Shown: positions 33,848 through 41,406 of the stretch, in pieces
How positions within the stretch are numbered: the stretch's first letter is position 1
How the letters are laid out: each line of letters opens with the position of its first letter
From: Alistipes sp.
Lineage (GTDB): Bacteria; Bacteroidota; Bacteroidia; Bacteroidales; Rikenellaceae
Length of the DNA stretch: 64,000 nt
Reading direction: 5' to 3'
NCBI GenBank assembly: GCA_017398045.1
Contig: JAFQHI010000009.1
Span: 1 to 64,000, forward strand
Notes under the pieces: model-generated
Told to the model about the DNA's origin: nothing
Databases searched by the model: none
What the model saw: only the letters and a program-made list of their open reading frames with translations
Translations under genes and position numbers: made by a program

Positions 33848-34828
33848 ATGCTTACAAAACAATTCTTGCGTATAGACAGCTCGATGCTGCGCCCGCTTAT
33901 CGCCCTGGTGGTGATGTCGGTGGCCTTGGCCTTTGCCTCGGAGAGCTTCGCTACGGCCGATAACCTCTTCAACGTAATGCGTCAGGTGTCGGTCAATCTC
34001 TGCATCTCGGTCGGCATGACACTCGTCATCCTCACGGGCGGCATCGACCTCTCGGTGGGTTCGATTCTTGCCTTGAGTGGTGCCGTGGCGGCCGGTTTGA
34101 TTAAATCGGGCATCTCGGTCGAGGGGGCAAATCTCCACATCGGATTTACCTTCTTCGGGGTGGTCGTTGTGGCTCTGTTGATTGGTGGTGCGCTGGGTTG
34201 GTTCAACGGCCAGATGGTGACCCGCTTCAAGGTGCCGCCCTTCATCGCTACGCTCGGTATGCTCACCATTGCCCGCGGTCTGACGATGCTCTACACGAAC
34301 GGACACCCGATTACGGGGCTTGGCGAGAGCTTCGAATACCTCGGTACGGGGTGGTTCTGCGGTGTGCCGATGCCCGTTATCGTGGCTGCGCTGGTGGTGG
34401 TACTCTTTGCCCTCTTCATGCGCAAAAGCCCCTGGGGACGCTACATCTATGCCATTGGCGGCAATGAACGCGCTACGCGCCTTTCGGGTATCGACGTAAA
34501 ACGCGTCAAATGCTTTGTCTATACGGTCGCCGGTGTATTGTCGGCCGTGGCCGCGCTGATTGTGACGGCTCGCCTCGATTCGGCACAGCCTAATGCAGGT
34601 ACGGGCTACGAGCTGGATTCGATTGCCGCCGTGGTCATTGGTGGCACCTCGCTCAACGGAGGCAAAGGCTCGGTATGGGGGACGGTGGTCGGTGCGCTGA
34701 TTATCGGTGTGCTGAACAACGGATTGGTCCTCCTGAACGTCTCGCCCTTCTGGCAACAGGTAATCAAGGGTTTGGTCATCCTGCTGGCCGTGGTGATGGA
34801 TCGCATGAACGCCAAAGAACAGCAGTAA
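33848..34828 (+). CDS. RbsC-like sugar ABC transporter permease
   Basis: The membrane channel of the importer, 326 residues with about ten hydrophobic segments. Family motifs include ILTGGIDLSVGSILALSGAV, FIATLGMLTIARGLTMLYTNG, YAIGGNERATRLSGIDV (the EAA-like coupling loop) and GTSLNGGKGSVWGTVVGALIIGVLNNGLVLL. It starts 12 bases after the ATPase stop. No sugar kinase or isomerase follows, so the substrate is unknown. The gene end is followed by the repeat-rich tRNA-Gly tract. Confidence 0.94.
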   Translation: MLTKQFLRIDSSMLRPLIALVVMSVALAFASESFATADNLFNVMRQVSVNLCISVGMTLVILTGGIDLSVGSILALSGAVAAGLIKSGISVEGANLHIGFTFFGVVVVALLIGGALGWFNGQMVTRFKVPPFIATLGMLTIARGLTMLYTNGHPITGLGESFEYLGTGWFCGVPMPVIVAALVVVLFALFMRKSPWGRYIYAIGGNERATRLSGIDVKRVKCFVYTVAGVLSAVAALIVTARLDSAQPNAGTGYELDSIAAVVIGGTSLNGGKGSVWGTVVGALIIGVLNNGLVLLNVSPFWQQVIKGLVILLAVVMDRMNAKEQQ

Positions 34829-34951
34829 GAAAAGACGATTGCGTTTGTTTCTTGGCTTGCTCCCGCCCCTGGTCACCACGACGCAAGGGGCGCAATGACA
34901 GCTCAACAGCACCGACCATGGCACACAAACAGCCACAACAAGCATCACCGT
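34829..34951. other. Intergenic stretch after the permease gene
   Basis: No gene seen. A 7-bp inverted repeat (CGCCCCT at 34864-34870 with its complement at 34886-34892) may stop transcription weakly, but there is no T-run. The duplicated terminator tract begins at the right end. Confidence 0.4.
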
Positions 34952-35049
34952 AAAGGGAGGTTTGGAGGGATTGTCTATATAATCGCGGAATCTTCCGCGA
35001 CAAAACAAAAACGACAGCTAAAAAGCTGTCGCTCATTATTCTGGAGCGA
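34952..35049 (-). repeat. Copy A of the tRNA-Gly trailer repeat (terminator and palindromes without a tRNA)
   Basis: The first 68 bases (34952-35019) are identical to 35301-35368, the trailer of the intact tRNA-Gly gene. Similarity continues through the hairpin (35012-35031) to a CTGGAGCGAA piece that corresponds to the tRNA acceptor end, after which the tRNA body is missing. Confidence 0.85.
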
Positions 35050-35200
35050 AGCCCTCCTTTTCAAAGGAGGGTTTGGGTGGATTGTCTATATCAATGCGGA
35101 GAATCCGCTCAAGAAACGACAAAAAAAGACAGCCTATTGGGCTGTCTGTCGTTTCTTGAGCGGAAAACGAGACTCGAGCCCACGCAAGCGTGGGCAGTTT
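35049..35200 (-). repeat. Copy B: diverged trailer repeat with tRNA-Gly 3' fragment
   Basis: It contains the same order of parts as copy A but diverged: a CCTCC palindrome (35052-35072), a GCGGAGAATCCGC stem, a terminator-like hairpin and then GAGCGGAAAACGAGACTCGA (35158-35177), a 20-base exact match to the 3' end of the tRNA-Gly. The 17-bp arms at 35105-35121 and 35147-35163 pair perfectly around an inner GACAGCC/GGCTGTC stem. Confidence 0.8.
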
Positions 35201-35300
35201 TCTCGCGAACTATATTTACACCCCCAACCCCTGGAAGGGGCGAGTGGGGTCGCTTCGTAGCGAATCATCGTTTTCCGTTTCAAGCGAAGCCTCCCTTATC

Positions 35301-35382
35301 AAAGGGAGGTTTGGAGGGATTGTCTATATAATCGCGGAATCTTCCGCGACAAAACAAAAACGACAGCTTTTTAGCTGTCGTT
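35301..35382 (-). terminator. tRNA-Gly terminator and trailer (copy C)
   Basis: On the minus strand the tRNA is followed by a 10-bp perfect stem (35359-35368 with 35373-35382), a four-base loop and a T-rich tail, then a GCGGAAGATTCCGC palindrome. The 35301-35368 part is duplicated exactly at 34952-35019. Confidence 0.85.
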
Positions 35383-35390
35383 CATTGTTT

Positions 35391-35466
35391 TGGAGCGGAA
35401 AACGAGACTCGAACTCGCGACCCCAACCTTGGCAAGGTTGTGCTCTACCAACTGAGCTATTTCCGC
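35391..35466 (-). tRNA. tRNA-Gly (GCC anticodon)
   Basis: The 76-base gene on the minus strand includes an encoded CCA end. It folds with acceptor GCGGAAA/TTTCCGC, D-arm GCTC-AGTTGGTA-GAGC, anticodon stem CAACC/GGTTG with loop TTGCCAA, a five-base variable loop, and T-arm GCGAG-TTCGAGT-CTCGT. The anticodon GCC is at 35431-35433 and reads GGC and GGT. Its trailer carries a terminator. Confidence 0.95.
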
Positions 35467-35530
35467 ATAATATGTATCACCCAACTTTGCAATCGCTCCT
35501 TGCCAAGGTTGGGTGTGTTTATCCTTTTGG

Positions 35531-35566
35531 GGCAAGGTTGCGCTCTACCAACTGAGCTGTTTCCGC
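35531..35566 (-). pseudogene. tRNA-Gly 5'-half fragment
   Basis: On the minus strand GCGGAAA, the full D-arm (CAGCTCAGTTGGTAGAGC) and the left side of the anticodon stem (GCAACCTTGCC) match the intact tRNA-Gly, with only one or two changes. After the anticodon the match ends. A CCTTGCCAAGGTTGGGT piece (35498-35514) of the same anticodon arm appears in the opposite orientation between this fragment and the intact gene. Confidence 0.75.
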
Positions 35567-35646
35567 AATTGCGAGTGCAAATATACGGCAAAAATCCCGT
35601 TTTGCAAATTTTTCGCGAAAAAAAGTCAAAAAAAAGCATTCTGCAC

Positions 35647-35654
35647 TATCTTTG
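35647..35654 (+). promoter_or_regulatory. -7 box of the EamA transporter gene
   Basis: TATCTTTG, an exact TAnnTTTG match, lies 31 bases before the ATG. No clear TTTG lies at the right distance upstream. Confidence 0.55.
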
Positions 35655-35685
35655 CTCATCGAATACGATATCAACCATCGAAATC

Positions 35686-36621
35686 ATGCACACCAAAACA
35701 AAAGGATATCTCCTCGGCGCAATTGCCTCGGCCACCTACGGCATGAGTCCCCTCTTTGCGTTGCCGCTCTACCACAACGGCATGGGACCCGATTCGGTCC
35801 TCTTTTTTCGCTATCTGTTTGCCATTCTGATTGTTGGCACAATGCTCATAGCTCGCGGACACGGATTGCGCATCGAGCGCAGCCAGCTCCTGCCGTTGGC
35901 CCTTTTGGGCCTGCTCATGGCCCTCTCGTCGCTCAGTCTGTTCGAAAGTTTCAACCACATGGCTGCCGGCATCGCCTGCACGATTCTCTTCATCTATCCA
36001 ATCATCGTGGCCGTCCTCATGGCCCTCTTCTTCCGCGAGCGCATCACCTGGCAGACCGCACTCTGCATTTTGATGGCACTCATCGGCATCGGTCTGCTCT
36101 ACAAAACTGCCGATGGCGCGCCTTTGAGCCTGGCCGGCTCGCTCCTTGCCATCGGGTCGGCACTCTCCTATGCCATCTACATCGTCGGAGTCAACCGCCC
36201 CACCTTCAAGGCCATTCCCACCCTTAAGCTCACCTTCTACGTCCTCCTGTTCGGGCTGTTGCTCTTCCTCTTCAGGCTCGATTTCGGTATGGCCATCCAG
36301 ACACCTGAACATGGGTACCTTTGGCTCAACCTCGTGGCATTGGCTCTCTTCCCGACCGCCATCTCCTTCTTCTGCACCACGGCGGCCATTCAATACATCG
36401 GTTCCACCCCCACGGCCATTCTTGGAGCGTTGGAGCCGCTTACGGCCCTCTTCTTCGGCCTGCTCTTCTTCAACGAACGGCTCACACCGCGCGAAGTGCT
36501 GGGGGTCTGCATCATCATCCTGGCCGTGACGCTGGTCATTGCCGGCAATCAGGTGCCAACCCTGCTGTTGCGCCTGAGAAAAATGTTTCCGCGCATCGGC
36601 CAAAGCGGCAAAAAGTCCTGA
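35686..36621 (+). CDS. EamA/DMT-superfamily transporter
   Basis: An inner-membrane metabolite exporter of the drug/metabolite superfamily, 311 residues with ten predicted hydrophobic segments in two EamA repeats (about 1-140 and 155-290). Motifs include GAIASATYGMSPLFALPLY at the start, NHMAAGIACTILFIYPIIVAVL, and in the second repeat STPTAILGALEPLTALFFGLLFFNERL, the conserved Glu-Pro region. The ATG at 35686 is chosen because longer frames run back into the tRNA. The substrate is unknown. The next gene, nhaC-like, has its own -7 box. Confidence 0.9.
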   Translation: MHTKTKGYLLGAIASATYGMSPLFALPLYHNGMGPDSVLFFRYLFAILIVGTMLIARGHGLRIERSQLLPLALLGLLMALSSLSLFESFNHMAAGIACTILFIYPIIVAVLMALFFRERITWQTALCILMALIGIGLLYKTADGAPLSLAGSLLAIGSALSYAIYIVGVNRPTFKAIPTLKLTFYVLLFGLLLFLFRLDFGMAIQTPEHGYLWLNLVALALFPTAISFFCTTAAIQYIGSTPTAILGALEPLTALFFGLLFFNERLTPREVLGVCIIILAVTLVIAGNQVPTLLLRLRKMFPRIGQSGKKS

Positions 36622-36629
36622 CTTTTTTG

Positions 36630-36637
36630 TACTTTTG
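36630..36637 (+). promoter_or_regulatory. -7 box of the NhaC gene
   Basis: TACTTTTG, an exact match, lies 20 bases before the ATG and nine bases after the EamA stop codon. Confidence 0.55.
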
Positions 36638-36657
36638 CGCCATTAACCCCCGAAACG

Positions 36658-38097
36658 ATGGAGAAGAACACGCAAAAGAACCCCTCGGCCTGGGTATCGG
36701 CTATTCCATTAGCACTGCTCACACTCCTCTTATATGGAGTGATTCGCTGCTTTGGTAGCGACTCGATTGTGGGTGGCAGTCAGATTGCTCTCCTCTCGGC
36801 CTCCTCGGTAGCCGCCATGCTGGCGATTCTCTGCTATGGTCGCACATGGAGCGAGCTGGAGGAGTCGATTATCAACCACATCCGCTCGGCAACCTCGGCC
36901 ATCCTGATTCTGCTGCTCATCGGTGCCATTGCCGGTACGTGGATGATTTCGGGTGTGGTGCCAACCATGATTTATTACGGTCTGGAGATTCTCCATCCGA
37001 GCTATTTCCTGCTTGCCTCGTGCCTGATTTGCTCCGGTGTATCGCTCATGACGGGCAGTTCGTGGACCACGATTGCCACCATCGGTGTTGCCCTGATGGG
37101 TGTCGGTGAGGCGATGGGATTGCCCGAGGGGTGGATTGCGGGTGCAATTATCTCGGGAGCCTATTTCGGCGATAAACTTTCGCTCCTCTCGGACACCACC
37201 GTCCTGGCCTCTTCGACCGTAGGGGTGGGGATTTTCACCCACATCCGCTATATGCTCTACACGACCGTCCCGTCGATGGTCGTGGCACTCACCGTCTTCG
37301 GCATCGCCGGCTTCACGCTCGACCACGCCTCGGCCGCCACGGTTGACCAATATGCCGATACGCTCTACAAGACCTTCCACATTTCGCCTTGGCTGCTGGT
37401 GGTTCCCCTCTTGACGGGGCTGCTCATTGCACGGAAACTGCCCGCGCTGATTACCCTCTTTGCGGCCGTCGTGCTGGCCTGCATAGCGATGGTAATCGCC
37501 CAGCCCACGCTGGTTGCCGAGGTGGCCGGAGCGCAGACGATGGACTTCCTCACGGGCTTCAAAGGGGTCGTGATGACCTGCTACGGGCCGACGGCCATCG
37601 AGACCGGCTCGACGGCACTGAACGATCTGGTTGCCACGCGCGGCATGGGCGGCATGATGAACACCGTATGGCTGATTCTCTGCGCCATGGTCTTTGGCGG
37701 TGTGATGACCGGTAGCGGGTTGTTGCACGCCCTGACGGAGTTGTTCCTCGGCGTGGTGCGTCGCACCTCGGCTGTCGTAGCCTCGACGGTAGGAGCGGGT
37801 ATCTTCTTCAACCTCTGCTCGGCCGACCAATATATCTCGATTATTCTGACGGGGCGTCTGTTCAAAGAGTTGTACGAAGACCGCGGCCTGGAGCCGAAAC
37901 TTTTGAGCCGTGCCGTGGAAGATTCGGCTACGGTTTGCTCGGTGCTTGTTCCGTGGAATTCGTGCGGTATGACGCAGGCCACGGTGCTGGGCGTGGCCAC
38001 CTTCACCTACCTCCCCTATTGCATTTTCAACCTGGTCAGCCCCCTCATGTCGATTTTGGTGGCGGCTATCGGCTGGAAGATTAAACGCGCAAAATAA
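36658..38097 (+). CDS. NhaC-family Na+/H+ antiporter
   Basis: An inner-membrane cation/proton antiporter of 479 residues with about 11-12 hydrophobic segments. NhaC-type motifs include LLIGAIAGTWMISGVVPTMIYYG, CSGVSLMTGSSWTTIATIGVAL and GAIISGAYFGDKLSLLSDTTVLAS (about 160-185), and in the second half SSTVGVGIF and VPWNSCGMTQATVLGVATFTYLPY. The product may exchange Na+ for protons or for small organic acids such as malate/lactate. It overlaps the next start by one base (TAATG), so it is coupled to the phosphatase gene. Confidence 0.92.
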   Translation: MEKNTQKNPSAWVSAIPLALLTLLLYGVIRCFGSDSIVGGSQIALLSASSVAAMLAILCYGRTWSELEESIINHIRSATSAILILLLIGAIAGTWMISGVVPTMIYYGLEILHPSYFLLASCLICSGVSLMTGSSWTTIATIGVALMGVGEAMGLPEGWIAGAIISGAYFGDKLSLLSDTTVLASSTVGVGIFTHIRYMLYTTVPSMVVALTVFGIAGFTLDHASAATVDQYADTLYKTFHISPWLLVVPLLTGLLIARKLPALITLFAAVVLACIAMVIAQPTLVAEVAGAQTMDFLTGFKGVVMTCYGPTAIETGSTALNDLVATRGMGGMMNTVWLILCAMVFGGVMTGSGLLHALTELFLGVVRRTSAVVASTVGAGIFFNLCSADQYISIILTGRLFKELYEDRGLEPKLLSRAVEDSATVCSVLVPWNSCGMTQATVLGVATFTYLPYCIFNLVSPLMSILVAAIGWKIKRAK

Positions 38098-38759
38098 TGG
38101 CCATCAAACTCGTCATCTTCGACCTGGACGGCACGCTGCTCAATACGATTGGCGATTTGGCCGAGGCGGCCAACCATATGCTGGCCCAAAGGGGGTTGCC
38201 CCTGCACGACTACCCGACCTACTGCACCTTTGTCGGCAACGGCATCATGCGCTTGGTAGAGCGCGCCCTGCCCGAAGCGTTGCGCACGGCGGAGTATGTC
38301 GCATCGGCCCGCCGCGATTTTCTGGACTATTACATACAGCACATCGACCTCAAGACCGTGCCTTACGCGGGTATTCCCGAACTGTTGGCCGCCTTGCAGC
38401 AGCAGGGGATTCTGTTGGCCGTTGCCTCGAACAAATTTCAGGCCGGCACCGAGAAGCTGATTCGTTCCTTTTTCCCCGATATCCACTTCGAAGTGGTCTT
38501 CGGCCAACGCCCCGACGTGCCGCTCAAACCCAACCCGGCCGTCGTGGAGGAGATTCTCGCCCTGACCGGCGTGGCGCGTTCGGAAGTACTTTACGTGGGC
38601 GATTCGGGGGTCGATATGCAGACAGCCCATGCGGCCGGTCTCCGCGCAGTGGGTGTTACGTGGGGATTCCGCCAACGCGAAGAGCTGCTGCAAGCCCACG
38701 CCGACCGGCTGGTCGATACGGCCGAAGAGCTTCGGCTCGAAGTGGCTCGTTGCCAGTAA
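38097..38759 (+). CDS. HAD-family phosphoglycolate phosphatase-like protein
   Basis: The 220-residue product has the HAD motifs: FDLDGTLLNT (motif I, nucleophile Asp about 9), AVASNKF (motif II), KPNP (motif III, Lys) and YVGDSGVDMQTA (motif IV). A helical cap lies between motifs I and II, so it belongs to the C1-capped group with Gph and PGMB. It may detoxify 2-phosphoglycolate; other small phosphate esters are possible. It is coupled to the NhaC gene and followed by a terminator. Confidence 0.9.
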   Translation: MAIKLVIFDLDGTLLNTIGDLAEAANHMLAQRGLPLHDYPTYCTFVGNGIMRLVERALPEALRTAEYVASARRDFLDYYIQHIDLKTVPYAGIPELLAALQQQGILLAVASNKFQAGTEKLIRSFFPDIHFEVVFGQRPDVPLKPNPAVVEEILALTGVARSEVLYVGDSGVDMQTAHAAGLRAVGVTWGFRQREELLQAHADRLVDTAEELRLEVARCQ

Positions 38760-38780
38760 GTTGCGTGCCGAACCGCACAA

Positions 38781-38820
38781 AAAAAAGGGTTGCCCAACAA
38801 TTGTTGAACAACCCTTTTTT
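38781..38820. terminator. Bidirectional terminator between the phosphatase and tdk genes
   Basis: The stem AAAAAAGGGTTG (38781-38792) pairs with CAACCCTTTTTT (38809-38820), with an inner CAACAATTGTTG palindrome. It has T-runs on both strands. Confidence 0.85.
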
Positions 38821-38915
38821 CTAGCGTACAACAAGCGCGATTTGAGGGGCGAGCGTAACGTCCAAATCGGCTTGTCGGACAGGCTCTATTTACTTTTGCA
38901 CCTTTACGAAGCGTA

Positions 38916-39482
38916 TCACTTGCGGGTCAATTCGTTGAAGCAGTGGCGACAAATCGGTTCGTAGCTGTCGTGTGCGCCAAGCATCACCTGTTTCTGCTCG
39001 GCCGTGAGGCGGTGTGAATGGTGCGCCAGATTGCCGCAACGGACACAGATGGCGTGAACCTTCGTCACATATTCGGCCGTAGCCATCAGGGCGGGCATCG
39101 GTCCAAAGGGCTTGCCAAGGTAATCCATATCGAGGCCGGCCACAATCACGCGCACACCGCTGTCGGCCAACTGACGGCAGACATCCACGATGCTCTCATC
39201 GAAGAACTGCGCCTCGTCGATACCGACCACATCGACCTCCGAGGTCATCAGCAAAATATTCTGGGGCGACTCGACGGGGGTGGAACGAATGGCATTCGAG
39301 TCGTGCGAGACGACCTCCTCCTCCGAGTAGCGAACATCAATCTTGGGTTTGAAAATCTCCACCTTTTGGTGGGCAAACTGTGCGCGCTTCAGGCGACGAA
39401 TCAACTCCTCGGTCTTGCCCGAAAACATCGAGCCGCAGACCACCTCAATCCAGCCCTTACGGCTGGCATTCTCCATAAACAT
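38916..39482 (-). CDS. tdk: Thymidine kinase
   Basis: It phosphorylates thymidine in nucleotide salvage. The 188-residue type II enzyme has P-loop [28 protein letters not shown] (base, Walker B-like), [15 protein letters not shown] (the lasso/specificity loop) and the structural zinc site [14 protein letters not shown] with CRHC near the C-terminus. It lies 36 bases after murA on the same strand and is probably cotranscribed with it. Confidence 0.96.
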   Translation of the reverse strand: MFMENASRKGWIEVVCGSMFSGKTEELIRRLKRAQFAHQKVEIFKPKIDVRYSEEEVVSHDSNAIRSTPVESPQNILLMTSEVDVVGIDEAQFFDESIVDVCRQLADSGVRVIVAGLDMDYLGKPFGPMPALMATAEYVTKVHAICVRCGNLAHHSHRLTAEQKQVMLGAHDSYEPICRHCFNELTRK

Positions 39483-39518
39483 CTTCTATCTTCTCCTTTT
39501 AATGGTTCCTTTTTTCGC

Positions 39519-40829
39519 TTACTCCTCGATGCGGGTAATCTTGGCACCCAGCTGATTGAGGCGTTTGTCGATATCCTTATAGCCGCGGTCAATCTGGTCG
39601 ATATTCTGAATCGTCGAGGTACCCTCGGCCGACATGGCGGCAATCAAGAGGGCCACACCGGCACGAATATCGGGCGAGGACATCCGCGTAGCACGCAGGC
39701 GATGCTGATGGTCGTGGCCGATGACCGTCGCACGGTGCGGGTCGCAAAGGATAATCTGCGCACCCATATCAATCAGCTTATCGACAAAGAAGAGGCGGCT
39801 TTCGAACATCTTCTGGTGAATCAACACAGCACCCTTGGCCTGGGTGGCCACCACCAGGAAAATCGACAACAGGTCGGGCGTAAGTCCCGGCCACGGGGCA
39901 TCGGCAATGGTCATAATCGACCCATCGAGGAAGGTCTCGATGCTGTAATGCTCCTGCTTCGGGATATAGATATCGTCACCGCGCTGCTCGAAACGGATGC
40001 CGAGGCGGGCAAATTGGGCAGGGATGATGCCCAGGTTTTCATACGATACGTTTTTGATGGTCAGCTCCGAGCGGGTCATGGCGGCCATACCGATAAACGA
40101 ACCCACCTCAATCATATCGGGCAACATCGTATGCTCCGTACCACCAAGCTCTTCCACGCCATGGATCGTCAGCAGGTTCGAGCCGATGCCTTCGATTTTT
40201 GCACCCATCCTCACGAGCATCTTGCACAGCTGTTGCAGGTAGGGTTCGCAGGCGGCGTTGTAAATCGTGGTCGTCCCCTTGGCCAGGACGGCCGCCATCA
40301 CAATATTGGCCGTACCCGTCACCGAGGCCTCATCCAAGAGCATATAGCACCCCTTCAGCTCCTTGGCCTCGACCGCAAAGAAGTCGTCGCCCACCTCGAA
40401 GTTGAGCTTTGCGCCCAGCTTCTGGAAGCCGATAAAGTGGGTATCCAGACGACGACGGCCGATTTTATCGCCCCCGGGCTTGGGAATATAGCCGACACCA
40501 TAGCGGGCCAGCAGCGGGCCGATAAGCATCACCGAGCCGCGCAACTTCATGGCACGCTTGCGGTAATCGTCACTTTGCAGGTAGTCGAAGTTGATTTCGC
40601 GGGCCGTGAAGGCATAGCTCTCCTCCGAGAGTTGCTCCACCTCGACCCCCATCTTGCGCAACAGCTCGATGAGTTGCAGCACATCCAGGATGGCCGGCAC
40701 ATTGTGTACTATCACACGCTCGCGCGTGAGCAACACGGCACAAAGAATCTGCAAGGCCTCGTTCTTGGCTCCCTGCGGGGTGATGGTTCCGTGGAGGCGG
40801 TGTCCGCCTTCGACTTTGAATACTGCCAT
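39519..40829 (-). CDS. murA: UDP-GlcNAc 1-carboxyvinyltransferase MurA with Asp at the fosfomycin site
   Basis: The first committed step of peptidoglycan synthesis. The 436-residue product has the EPT fold: GAKNEALQILCAVLL with Lys22-Asn23, RGSVMLIGPLLAR, GYIPKPGGDKIGRRRLDTHF, and AAMTRSEL near the domain hinge. The residue matching E. coli Cys115 is Asp121 (GGDKIG). That replacement is known in Mycobacterium and Chlamydia and makes the enzyme insensitive to fosfomycin while remaining active. A TATCTTTG box lies 62 bases upstream. It precedes tdk. Confidence 0.96.
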   Translation of the reverse strand: MAVFKVEGGHRLHGTITPQGAKNEALQILCAVLLTRERVIVHNVPAILDVLQLIELLRKMGVEVEQLSEESYAFTAREINFDYLQSDDYRKRAMKLRGSVMLIGPLLARYGVGYIPKPGGDKIGRRRLDTHFIGFQKLGAKLNFEVGDDFFAVEAKELKGCYMLLDEASVTGTANIVMAAVLAKGTTTIYNAACEPYLQQLCKMLVRMGAKIEGIGSNLLTIHGVEELGGTEHTMLPDMIEVGSFIGMAAMTRSELTIKNVSYENLGIIPAQFARLGIRFEQRGDDIYIPKQEHYSIETFLDGSIMTIADAPWPGLTPDLLSIFLVVATQAKGAVLIHQKMFESRLFFVDKLIDMGAQIILCDPHRATVIGHDHQHRLRATRMSSPDIRAGVALLIAAMSAEGTSTIQNIDQIDRGYKDIDKRLNQLGAKITRIEE

Positions 40830-40891
40830 AGTGGTTCTGTTTTTGGGGTCGTGGCCGCGTTACTCCGGTCTCGGAGCGGTGGCTCTTTGTA

Positions 40892-40899
40892 CAAAGATA
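40892..40899 (-). promoter_or_regulatory. -7 box of murA
   Basis: TATCTTTG on the minus strand is an exact match, 62 bases before the ATG. It overlaps a CTTTGTACAAAG palindrome (40885-40896), which could be an operator. Confidence 0.55.
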
Positions 40900-40950
40900 G
40901 CAAGAAAAGAGGCTTTTTGCCCCTATTTTGAAATAATTTCACGAAAAATT

Positions 40951-40980
40951 TTTGCGAATTAGTTTTTTGTTGTACTTTTG
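40951..40980 (+). promoter_or_regulatory. Promoter of rpmH
   Basis: TTTG (40951-40954), an 18-base spacer and TACTTTTG (40973-40980), 41 bases before the rpmH ATG. Confidence 0.7.
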
Positions 40981-41021
40981 CAATCCGTAAAAAAGTCTAA
41001 AACAACAAAAACGATACAGCT

Positions 41022-41186
41022 ATGGCAATGAAGAGAACTTATCAGCCCTCGCGTCGCAAGCGTGTTAACAAGCACGGTTTCCGCGCTCGTATGGCTACGG
41101 CTAACGGCCGCAAGGTACTTGCTGCACGTCGCGCAAAGGGTCGCAAGAAGCTCACGGTATCGGACGAGTCGACCTTCAAGTACTAA
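41022..41186 (+). CDS. rpmH: 50S ribosomal protein L34
   Basis: A 54-residue, very basic protein that reads [20 protein letters not shown], then [20 protein letters not shown] and a short acidic tail ending STFKY, which is the classic L34 layout with a slightly long C-terminus. The KRTYQPS start and GFRARM are diagnostic. The codon usage is strongly biased, as in highly expressed genes. It has its own promoter and a strong terminator. rnpA, dnaA and gyrB are not adjacent, unlike the origin-linked layout of many other bacteria. Confidence 0.98.
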   Translation: MAMKRTYQPSRRKRVNKHGFRARMATANGRKVLAARRAKGRKKLTVSDESTFKY

Positions 41187-41215
41187 TCCGAACCTTGCTT
41201 CGTGCAAAGAAATAG

Positions 41216-41246
41216 GACCGGCAAAGCCGGTCTTTTTCTTTTTTTT
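41216..41246 (+). terminator. Terminator of rpmH
   Basis: A 7-bp GACCGGC/GCCGGTC stem (41216-41222 with 41226-41232) has an AAA loop and a long T-run. Confidence 0.9.
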
Positions 41247-41279
41247 ACCGTGTTTATCGGGCATCTTTTTCCGTTCCTT

Positions 41280-41402
41280 GTCTGCAGCTGAGGATAATGA
41301 ATTTAATGATATTAAAGAAATTAAGGACATTAAAGAAAGTTCTTTAATCTCTTTATTATCTTTATTATCTTTCCTCTTCGCTCTTTGCTCTTTCCTCTTG
41401 TT
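41280..41402. repeat. Mixed TTAAAGA / CT-rich repeat
   Basis: Direct copies of AATTTAATGATATTAAAGAAATTAAGGACATTAAAG-type units (short ATTAAAG blocks) run into TTCTTTAATC and TTTATTATC units, partly self-complementary, and finish with the CTCTTTCCTCTTCG-type unit near 41376-41400. This is not gene-coding; it lies between rpmH and the GNAT gene. Confidence 0.7.
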
Positions 41403-41406
41403 TATT

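Noticed and set aside
34952..35368. A CRISPR-like or transposon-end pair, given the 68-base direct repeat
   Set aside because: There are only two exact copies, they contain tRNA-trailer terminators, and no transposase or integrase lies between or beside them.
35440..35685. N-terminal extension of the EamA transporter frame
   Set aside because: It would overlap the tRNA-Gly gene and the tRNA fragment. The ATG at 35686 follows a good -7 box and begins the first membrane helix.
38891..38898. An exact TACTTTTG box on the plus strand
   Set aside because: No plus-strand gene follows; it lies just beyond the tdk stop, and it is probably chance or a relic.
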